Assembly: GCA_020439945.1 (NCBI GenBank)
Contig: JAGRPB010000002.1
Location: forward strand, 1-37,977
From: Verrucomicrobiia bacterium
Lineage (GTDB): Bacteria; Verrucomicrobiota; Verrucomicrobiia; Verrucomicrobiales; DEV007
Direction of reading: 5' to 3'
DNA length: 37,977 bases
Shown: in pieces, positions 16,924-24,099 of the stretch
How positions within the stretch are numbered: position 1 is the stretch's first letter
Layout of the letters: each line of letters opens with the position of its first letter
Made by a program: the position numbers and the translations under genes
Notes under the pieces: model-generated
The model's input: the letters and a program-made list of their open reading frames with translations, nothing else
Database searches by the model: none
What the model was told of the DNA's origin: nothing

Positions 16924-17793
16924 ATGGATTGGATCACCGAACCCCTTCAGCTCGTTCACATCCAGCGGGCGCTCATGATCTGCCTGCTGGCGGGATTTAC
17001 CAACGGCTACCTCAGCGCCTTCGTGGTTCTGCGGAAATCGGCCCTCCAGGTGGGTTCGCTCTCGCAGACTCTGCTTCCGGGCATCGCGCTCGGCGTGCTC
17101 CTGTTCGGTCTCTCCCAGGTCAGCCTCTTTGCGGGCGCCCTCACGGCGGCGCTCACCGTCGGGGTCGGCAGCCTGCTCATTGCGCGGAGTTCGCGACTCT
17201 GCCAGGACACCGCCCTCGCCATTCTCTACACCACCGCGTTCGCCGGCGGCGTCGCCCTGATGGAATTCGCTCCCGTCGACGTGGACATCGACCAGTTTCT
17301 CTTCGGCAACATTCTCTTCGCCAGTCCCGCCGATCTCAGGACGGTTTTCTGGGTATCGCTGATCGCCCTCACCACCCTGACCGCACTACGCCGTCCGCTC
17401 ATCCTGATGCTGTTCGAACCCTCCGCCGCCAGCGCCGTCGGCGTGCCGGTGCGATCGCTCAACTACCTGTTGCTCGGGCTGCTGATTCTCGTCCTGATCT
17501 CCACCCTCCAGGCGGTCGGTTGCCTGCTCGCGCTGGGATTGCTGGTCACGCCGGCGGCCACCGTTTACCTGCTGACCGATCGGGTGGAAATCCTTTTCTG
17601 GGGCGGTGGCGCGCTCGGCGCCGGCAGCGCGACCTTCGCCCTGTTCCTCTCCCACCACCTCGATGTCGGCACCGGACCGGCCATCATTCTGACCTTGGGC
17701 ACGCTGTTTTTCGTCGCCTGGATTTTCAGCCCGAAATACGGGCTCTTCGCCGGACTTCTCTCCCGCCTGAAGCGCCCGACAGCGACGGCCTGA
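16924..17793 (+). CDS. znuB: zinc/manganese ABC transporter permease
   Basis: A 289-residue membrane protein of the ABC-3 permease family, with eight or nine hydrophobic segments (for example ALMICLLAGFTNGYLSAFVVL; LLLGLLILVLISTLQAVGCLLALGLLVTPAATVYLL). The stretch QAVGCLLALGLLVTPAATVYLL matches the conserved cytoplasmic-loop region of ZnuB/MntB proteins. The ATG at 16924 is preferred over the TTG two codons earlier. It pairs with ZnuC and ZnuA encoded upstream and is the last transporter gene. The intergenic element at 17826-17858 lies just past its end. Confidence 0.93.
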   Translation: MDWITEPLQLVHIQRALMICLLAGFTNGYLSAFVVLRKSALQVGSLSQTLLPGIALGVLLFGLSQVSLFAGALTAALTVGVGSLLIARSSRLCQDTALAILYTTAFAGGVALMEFAPVDVDIDQFLFGNILFASPADLRTVFWVSLIALTTLTALRRPLILMLFEPSAASAVGVPVRSLNYLLLGLLILVLISTLQAVGCLLALGLLVTPAATVYLLTDRVEILFWGGGALGAGSATFALFLSHHLDVGTGPAIILTLGTLFFVAWIFSPKYGLFAGLLSRLKRPTATA

Positions 17794-17825
17794 ACGGCTC
17801 GGCCGGTCCCTCTTTTCATTTCCGG

Positions 17826-17858
17826 CAACAGGGTTGTGTCGATGGACCAACCCTGTTG
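17826..17858. repeat. intergenic 11-11-11 inverted repeat (ACCCTGT element), copy 3
   Basis: CAACAGGGTTG at 17826-17836 and CAACCCTGTTG at 17848-17858 are exact complements separated by 11 bases. The arms equal those of the copy at 7758 but come in the opposite order, and the spacer differs. It lies between znuB and bfr. No T run follows. Confidence 0.9.
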
Positions 17859-17989
17859 GATCCTCGTCTGGGATGACAAGGAAGCGCTAATCGCCATCGG
17901 CGATTCGTCTTGCGCGGACCTTTGGCGGGTGCTTGCGTCGGAGAAGCATCGACACGCAACCGCCAAACCTTCTCCCCCCGAAATCGATC

Positions 17990-18472
17990 ATGAAAGGACA
18001 CGACGAAATCATCGAAGCACTCAACGCCGGCCTGACCATCGAGCTGACCGCGATCAACCTCTATTTCATCAACGCCAAGATGTGCAAGGACTGGGGCCTG
18101 GAAAGGCTCGCCAAGCATTTCTACGACGAGTCGATCGAGGAGATGAAGCACGCGGAAGAGGTGATCGACCGCATCCTCTACCTCGACGGCGTTCCCGAGA
18201 TCGCCCGCTACGACGTCATCAAGGTCGGCAAGACGGTGCGCGAGCAGATCGAGAACAGCTACGAACTGGAACAGAAGGGTGTCGCCACCTACAACGCCGC
18301 CATCCAGCTCTGCCTCGAGCTCAAGGACGCCGGCAGCCGCGACCTGATGGAGCGCATGGTGGTCGAGTCCGAGGAGAGCATCGACTGGGCGGAGACGCAG
18401 TTCGACCTCATCAACCTGATGGGTCTGGAGAACTACCTCGCCCAGCAGATGGGTGAAGGCGAGGAGGATTGA
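17990..18472 (+). CDS. bfr: bacterioferritin with altered ferroxidase centre
   Basis: A 160-residue bacterioferritin (typical length about 158), collinear with E. coli Bfr so numbering can be shared. The start MKGHDEI at 17990 is the family start. Haem ligand Met52 is present (EEMKHAE), as are diiron ligands E18, E51, H54 and E94. The last two ligands, E127 and H130, are both Ser here: the helix reads VVESEESIDWAETQ where the family has EExHIDW. The rest of that helix and the C-terminus (MGLENYLAQQM) are well conserved, so this is not a frameshift. The protein should form the 24-subunit haem-containing cage but may lack normal iron oxidation. It follows the znu operon by about 200 bases, with a repeat in between. 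Confidence 0.95.
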   Translation: MKGHDEIIEALNAGLTIELTAINLYFINAKMCKDWGLERLAKHFYDESIEEMKHAEEVIDRILYLDGVPEIARYDVIKVGKTVREQIENSYELEQKGVATYNAAIQLCLELKDAGSRDLMERMVVESEESIDWAETQFDLINLMGLENYLAQQMGEGEED

Positions 18473-18509
18473 CGTTACAGTCCTTGTCCGTGGTTGAAAT
18501 TCATTTCAC

Positions 18510-21200
18510 TCACGGGTTTCCAATCACGATCTCCCGGGAACGGTCGTCGAAGGTGACGGTCATGACGATACGTTCCAAGGCGGCATAGACCTGCCCGGCT
18601 CCCTTCCCACCGGCGCCGGTTCGATCCCTCACCCTGGAGAGCGACAGGCTCCGGATGCCGCTGGTGCCGCCCAGGCCGGCATCGAAGACCGACCCCTTCC
18701 GGAGTTCCAGGCGGGCCAGGCGCAGCAGGTTCTGATCCGTCGGATTTCCCGCCGCGGTGTGTCCCTGGAACAGGGCCTGATTCCGTGCCGGATTTCCCGA
18801 CAGGGAAGCCAGCACCACGTAGGTTCCCGACTCGGGCTCGACATCGACCCGCTGGATGGTCCGGATGCGCGCGCCGTCGCTGGACCCGCAGACGGGATCT
18901 CCTTCCCGCAACAGGGGCAACCAGCTGCCATTCTCCTGCCGCAGGCAAATCATGCCGTCATTGGCCGCCGTCACCCCGTCGCCGGAGAGGCGCACCCAGG
19001 CGATGACGCGGTCCGACCTGGCCGGCCAGAAGCCGAGAAAGCGGGCGAACCGGACATTCGGAAGGCTGAACGGCCAAGGATCGTATCCCTTGCGGAAACT
19101 GAGTCCTTCCGTCTGGTGCCAGATCCCCTCGCGGTTCCGAGCGGTCACTCCGGTTCCCGTCAATGTGGCCCGGTAGATCATATTCCCGTCCGCGGTCATC
19201 GTTTCCCCGAGGAACCCCCGAAACTGGGCACCTCCAGTTTCCGGCGCGGTGCCTCCCTCCGCCGCGACGTAGGCGAGGGCGGCCCCCCCGGCCTGATCCA
19301 CGAACAGTTGCTGGAGCACGTGGCTCGCGACCGATTCCCGGTAGGCGGGATAGCCGATGAAATCCGAGGCCCGACTTTCCGCGACCCTCCCGAAGAACTC
19401 CCGGTATTGTCCTCCGAGAATTCCGTTGCCTTCGCGGGGGCCGATATCGATGGGCAGCCCTGTATGAGCCACGGCCATGACCCCGCTGTCGTTGGCAGCG
19501 GTGACACCGCTCACGCCACGCCGGAGATTGTAGGCGATCGACAGTCGATCGTGCCCGGACTGGACCACCTCCCGCATCCGCCGGAGCTCGGCAAGAAGGA
19601 AGGGATGAAAAACCCCGGTCCTCACCAGGCCCATCAGGTCGGTCCCATCGTCCACGAACAGCACGTGCCGGTTGCTCGCATTGACGCCCCGGCCCGCCAC
19701 GGTGGCGGGCACCACCGCGTAGTCGGCATGGTTGCTCCAGGAACGGAGCACGTTCCCGAACCGAACCGTGGGATCGATGGCATCCCGATTTCGGGCCACG
19801 AGATCGAGGACACGTCCATCCGCGAGGGTACTCCAGACTCCGAGATTTCGCCCCCCCGAAGCCCCCGGTCCGACAAGACCGGCGCGAAACACGACCTCGC
19901 CCGAGGGATTGAGGTAGGCTTCGCGAAACCCACCGAAATCCGCATCGACCGTTCCCGGAGCGGAATGGCGAGACCCGGTGATGACATTCATCCCCAGGCC
20001 GCCGGCCAGTTCCCGGTGCAGGTAGACCGCCCCCGACCGCGTTTCCCGGTCGTCGTCGCCCCAGGCGCCCACGGCCGCCTGATTTTCGCTGATCGCCACC
20101 GAGGTGCCGTAAAGGGAACCGAGATTGGCGTCCGGAGCCGTCATCCGTCCCATCTCGGCGAGGGTGCGCACATTGAAGACAAAGACCGAACCGCCGTGGG
20201 TGAGAGGATCGGAATCCATCCAGCTGCCGATCAGGGCGAGGTTCTCGTTCATCGCCACGGAGATCCCGAACTGGTCGCCGGGAATGCTGGTCGAGGCATC
20301 GATCGGAATCTGGAGAAACGCGAGGAAGAATCCCGGCAGCACCACGTGGTAGGCCCTGCCTTCGAAACCGTTGTAGTTCGGCGCTCCGACCAAAGCCGAA
20401 TCTCCCCAGATCGCCACGCTGGTACCGTATCCGTCCCCGGGATTCTCTCCCGTTCCGACGTAGTGAAGGTAGAAAGTGCGGACATCGAAAAAATAGGCCC
20501 TCCCCCGGCTGCCATCGTAACCCGGCGCGCCCACCACCAGGAAATCTCCCGACGACGCCAGAGAATAACCAAAGCGGTCCCCGCCGACGCCACCGGGCGC
20601 CTGGAGCTTGTCCAGTTGGTTCCCCGTATGCACATCGAAGAGATAGACCGAGCCCCGGTTTGCGTTGTCCCCTTGCGCACCCACCACCAGGAGATCACCG
20701 CAGAACGCCATCGCACTTCCCAGGGTGTCGTCCGGAGCGCCGTCGGTCGCGGTGAGCTTCCGGAGGAGACGGCCGTTGCGGAGGTCGAAGAGAAAAACCG
20801 AGCCACGATCGCCGTCATCGCGGGTGGCGGCGACGGCCCCGATATTTCCCTGGATCGCGGTCCGGACCCCGAAGTTATCGTCGGCATCGAGACCAGGGGC
20901 CCGCAATCGCCGCAGGAAGCGACCGTTGCGAGCATTGAATAGATAGGCGGCCCCGGCCTGGGTATCCTCGTCCGAGTTGTAGGGGGCGCCCACGAGGACG
21001 TAGCGATCGGAAAGGGCCAGGCCCAAGCCGAAAGCGGCGTTGTCGGCCGTGCCGGTCGGCCGACCGTGCAGCTTGAGCGTTCGAACGTCGAAAGCGGAGA
21101 GGAACGGCGGACAAGCCACCGAGATTCCCGCGAGTAGAAGCGGCAGGAACCGGCGCAGGAACCCGAGGGGCGCCAGGGAAACGGGGGTATTATTGATCAT
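18510..21200 (-). CDS. secreted FG-GAP / NxxGxxAF double-repeat protein, paralogue 5 of 5
   Basis: An 896-residue protein; the start at 21200 (MINNTPVSLAPLGFLRRFLPLLLAGISVAC) gives a signal peptide. Residues about 40-400 are FG-GAP_2-like propeller repeats (FGLGLALSDRYVLVGAPYN; FGYSLASSGDFLVVGAPGYD; YGTSVAIWGDSALVGAPNY), with each blade followed by YLFDxRxGxxLxxL. The second domain begins at NPSGEVVFRAGLVGPG and has further repeats with GRGVNASN, GTGVTARN and GDGVTAANDG. The conserved C-terminal module reads RIRTIQRVDVEPESGTY, then SLSGNPARNQAL, LRKGSVFDAG and finally REIVIGNP. It is the last gene of the tandem array, converging on bfr, and the only copy lacking a CP or CE dipeptide before RIRTIQ. 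Role unknown; a secreted binding or surface protein is a guess from the fold. Confidence 0.88.
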   Translation of the reverse strand: MINNTPVSLAPLGFLRRFLPLLLAGISVACPPFLSAFDVRTLKLHGRPTGTADNAAFGLGLALSDRYVLVGAPYNSDEDTQAGAAYLFNARNGRFLRRLRAPGLDADDNFGVRTAIQGNIGAVAATRDDGDRGSVFLFDLRNGRLLRKLTATDGAPDDTLGSAMAFCGDLLVVGAQGDNANRGSVYLFDVHTGNQLDKLQAPGGVGGDRFGYSLASSGDFLVVGAPGYDGSRGRAYFFDVRTFYLHYVGTGENPGDGYGTSVAIWGDSALVGAPNYNGFEGRAYHVVLPGFFLAFLQIPIDASTSIPGDQFGISVAMNENLALIGSWMDSDPLTHGGSVFVFNVRTLAEMGRMTAPDANLGSLYGTSVAISENQAAVGAWGDDDRETRSGAVYLHRELAGGLGMNVITGSRHSAPGTVDADFGGFREAYLNPSGEVVFRAGLVGPGASGGRNLGVWSTLADGRVLDLVARNRDAIDPTVRFGNVLRSWSNHADYAVVPATVAGRGVNASNRHVLFVDDGTDLMGLVRTGVFHPFLLAELRRMREVVQSGHDRLSIAYNLRRGVSGVTAANDSGVMAVAHTGLPIDIGPREGNGILGGQYREFFGRVAESRASDFIGYPAYRESVASHVLQQLFVDQAGGAALAYVAAEGGTAPETGGAQFRGFLGETMTADGNMIYRATLTGTGVTARNREGIWHQTEGLSFRKGYDPWPFSLPNVRFARFLGFWPARSDRVIAWVRLSGDGVTAANDGMICLRQENGSWLPLLREGDPVCGSSDGARIRTIQRVDVEPESGTYVVLASLSGNPARNQALFQGHTAAGNPTDQNLLRLARLELRKGSVFDAGLGGTSGIRSLSLSRVRDRTGAGGKGAGQVYAALERIVMTVTFDDRSREIVIGNP

Positions 21201-21319
21201 GACGTACTCCGGGGGGCGGTTCATCCCCCTCATTGGTACGACCAATCCCGGCATCGCCAGCGTCGGCGCATCTTGGCGAAATCGACCCGGTTCTTGCGAA
21301 AAAAGTCCTCAGCCCCGAA

Positions 21320-24046
21320 TCACGGCTTTCCGACCACGAGTTCCTTGGCCCCGTCGTCGAACTGGAGGCAGAGGACAACTTCGCCGTTTTCGTTGATCAC
21401 CTGGCCGAGGCCCTTTCCTCCGGAACCGGTGCGGTCGATGCGGGGTTCCAGGACGATGGAGCGCAGGCGGGTCGATTCGGCATAGGGCGTGTTGTAGAGG
21501 GTGCCCTTGCGGAGGACGAGATTCGGCCGGCGCAGGTTGGTGAAGTCGCCGGATCCGATGGGCGGGTTCGGGTGAGCCAGGCCGGTATCGCCGGTCAGCA
21601 GGGCCTGGTTGCGCGCCGGAGAACCGGTCAGGGAAACGACCGCGGCGTAGTTCCCGTTGATGGGATCGACATCGACCCGCTGGATGGCACGGATGCGCGG
21701 GCAATCCCAATCACAGACGGCATCGCCCTCGCGGACGAGCTTCTTCAGATTCCAGAAGTCCACCGAGGGAATCTTCTCCAGCATCGCCAGGGCGCAGTCG
21801 TTGCCCGGATTCACCGCCGGCCCCGACAGCTTGATCAACAGGGCGATGTTGCCGTCCTCCAATGGCCAGAAACGGAGGATGCGTTGGAGTTTTGTGCCTG
21901 GAGCGTCGAATTCTTCGCCCTTGATGATTCGCGGAATGGATTCAAAGGCCGCCCAGAGACCTTCGTTGCCGGAGGAGTTTCCGGCGCGCACGATCCGGGC
22001 TCTCGCCACCCCCTGATCCGGGATCATTCCCTCTCCCAGGATGGTGCGGAAGGTGGCCGTCTCTCCGGGCGATAGGCGATAAAAGCCCAATGGAGCGTCA
22101 TCCCCCTGCTTCGCGACATTGAAGAGGAGGTTGCCGTTCGCCTCGTTGTTCATGAAGCACTGCTGCAAGGGCCGTCCTCCACCGTTCGGCACCACGTAGG
22201 CACTGTAGGCGTAGTGGGCGCTCCGGTTCTGGGCCACCCGTCCGAAAAACTGCGCGTAGGTTTCGCCGAAGATCGCGGTGTTTCCCTCCCGGGCCTCGGT
22301 ATCGCTGGGAGCGCTCCCGTCGTCGGGAGTCAACAGGACGCCGCTGTCGTTGGTGGCGTCGACTCCGCCGACGTTTCGCCGCAGGCGGTAGGCGACTCCG
22401 ATCAGGCTGTCCCCGGAATCGCCGGGCTTCTGTACGATCTCCGTGAACGTCAGCGCCTCGGGAGTTCCCGAAAAATTGGTGAGCGCGAAAATCGGGTCGC
22501 CCGTTCGCAAGACCAAGGTACCGAAGGGTCCGCGAATCAGCTGGCGGTTGAACGCGTTGATCCCCGGGCCCCGGAGGAACTGGTGCTGGAGGTAGCGTCC
22601 CGCCCGGTTGTAGATCGGCGGGCGGAAACTCTGGATCACGACGCCGTCTCCGAAGAAGGTGATCGGATCGCGGGTCTTGTGCCGGGGAATGGGGGATTGC
22701 GAAATGGAGGCGGTGATGACCTTGTCCCGCCCGCCGGCCGAACCCGGACCCGACAGGTTGGCGCAGAAGGCCGCGTCGCCCGATGGATCGATCACCGGAG
22801 ACTGGAAAGCCCGATATTCGACCTCCGGATAGTTGATTCCCACGGAATCCCCCCGTTGGGCGAGGGTGGTCAGCGGAAGCGGCCCGGCCAGCGGTCGGAA
22901 GAAGTAGGCGGCGCCGGAGTTGGTGTTGAGGTCGTCGTCAAAGGGGGCCCCCACCACCGCAAGGTTGCCACAGAGAGACACGCTTATCGTCCCAATCGTG
23001 GGATTTGCGCGATCGGGAATCGGATACTCGCTGAGGATGGAGCCGTCGGAGACATTGACGAGGTAGGCTTCGCTGCCACTGATCAGTGCCACATTTCCGC
23101 TCATCGAGACATCCTGTCCAAAATTCACGCTCGCCTCCGAGTTCGGAATTTCCAGCTTGCGGATCTCGTTACCCGTCCCCACCTCGAAGAGGTAGGCGGC
23201 GCCCCGGCCACCGTTGTGGCCCCGGGAACCCACCAGAAGCCGACCGCCTTCCATGGAGAGTTCCTCTCCGAAAGTGTCCCCCGCCGAACCATCGGAAGGC
23301 GTCAGCTTTCTCAGCTCGGTTCCTCCCTCGTCCAAGTCGTAGAGATAGACGGCCCCCGACGTGCTGTGGGTTTCGTCTCGGGCTCCCACGGCGAGGATGT
23401 CCCCGCAGAGGGCCAGCGATCCTCCGAATCCTGAATTCACGAACCCGTCGCCCGCCTGAAGGAAGAACGCAAATTCTCTCGTCCGGGCATCGAAGACATG
23501 CACGCGACCGAGATCATCGTCATGGTCTTCGCCAACAACGATCCAACGATCGCTCAACGCCACGGCCTGACCGAAATGGTTCAGCAGGGAGCTGGTCTCT
23601 TGAGGGAACACATTAAGAAGGCGACCGCTGGGCAGGTCGTAGAGCAGGGCGGCACTGAATGGACTATTCCCGATGAAGAAGGGAGCCCCCACCAGCAGTC
23701 GATTGCCACAGAGAGCCAGGCTTCGACCGAAGTCATTGCCGTTCAGCTCGCCGAACAGATCTCGCGAGGGTTGAATTCTACGCACTAGCCGACCGGTGCG
23801 GGCGCTGAACACAAAGACGGAACCTTCCGCGGGCCCCGTCAGTGCCAGAGGACCGTAGTCGTCCGCCCCGACCACGATCCAGTTCTCGTTGACGGCGACA
23901 CTGCCACCGAAATGATACCCCTCCCGAGTCACATCTCCCAGGCGCGGATGGAGCTTGGTCACGATCGGTGTGCGCGCCGAAGCTTCCCGAACCAGCCACG
24001 GTGCCACGCAGGCAATCGCCAGGAGGGCTTGGAAGAAGCGGTACAT
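21320..24046 (-). CDS. secreted FG-GAP / NxxGxxAF double-repeat protein, paralogue 4 of 5
   Basis: A 908-residue protein. The start at 24046 (MYRFFQALLAIACVAPWLVREASA) gives a clean signal peptide; an ATG at 24088, 12 bases after the previous gene, is the alternative. The propeller repeats contain the recurring Cys form ALCGNRLLVGAP, ALCGDILAVGA and SLCGNLAVVGAP. The second domain starts at DPSGDAAFCANLSGPG. The C-terminal module has CDWDCPRIRAIQRVDVDP, SLTGSPARNQALL, LRKGTLYNTPYAEST and ends AKELVVGKP, almost the same as paralogue 3. No sorting tail such as PEP-CTERM follows, so the protein ends in its folded domain. It belongs to one five-gene run; function is not known to me. Confidence 0.88.
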   Translation of the reverse strand: MYRFFQALLAIACVAPWLVREASARTPIVTKLHPRLGDVTREGYHFGGSVAVNENWIVVGADDYGPLALTGPAEGSVFVFSARTGRLVRRIQPSRDLFGELNGNDFGRSLALCGNRLLVGAPFFIGNSPFSAALLYDLPSGRLLNVFPQETSSLLNHFGQAVALSDRWIVVGEDHDDDLGRVHVFDARTREFAFFLQAGDGFVNSGFGGSLALCGDILAVGARDETHSTSGAVYLYDLDEGGTELRKLTPSDGSAGDTFGEELSMEGGRLLVGSRGHNGGRGAAYLFEVGTGNEIRKLEIPNSEASVNFGQDVSMSGNVALISGSEAYLVNVSDGSILSEYPIPDRANPTIGTISVSLCGNLAVVGAPFDDDLNTNSGAAYFFRPLAGPLPLTTLAQRGDSVGINYPEVEYRAFQSPVIDPSGDAAFCANLSGPGSAGGRDKVITASISQSPIPRHKTRDPITFFGDGVVIQSFRPPIYNRAGRYLQHQFLRGPGINAFNRQLIRGPFGTLVLRTGDPIFALTNFSGTPEALTFTEIVQKPGDSGDSLIGVAYRLRRNVGGVDATNDSGVLLTPDDGSAPSDTEAREGNTAIFGETYAQFFGRVAQNRSAHYAYSAYVVPNGGGRPLQQCFMNNEANGNLLFNVAKQGDDAPLGFYRLSPGETATFRTILGEGMIPDQGVARARIVRAGNSSGNEGLWAAFESIPRIIKGEEFDAPGTKLQRILRFWPLEDGNIALLIKLSGPAVNPGNDCALAMLEKIPSVDFWNLKKLVREGDAVCDWDCPRIRAIQRVDVDPINGNYAAVVSLTGSPARNQALLTGDTGLAHPNPPIGSGDFTNLRRPNLVLRKGTLYNTPYAESTRLRSIVLEPRIDRTGSGGKGLGQVINENGEVVLCLQFDDGAKELVVGKP

Positions 24047-24079
24047 GGACAGGGTTGGGAAGGAGGTCTGAGAGGGTTG
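24047..24079. repeat. possible degenerate direct-repeat copy of the ACCCTGT element
   Basis: GGACAGGGTTG at 24047-24057 and TGAGAGGGTTG at 24069-24079 lie in the same orientation with a 22-base period, like the pair at 35890-35922. It sits between paralogues 3 and 4. It may instead be coding if paralogue 4 starts at 24088, so chance similarity is possible. Confidence 0.3.
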
Positions 24080-24099
24080 AGTCGGCATTTTTCGGAATC

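Noticed and set aside
17826..17858. Inverted repeat after znuB read as an intrinsic terminator
   Set aside because: The 11-base arms could form a hairpin, but no T run follows, and the same arms recur at other gaps including as direct repeats, which fits a dispersed element better.
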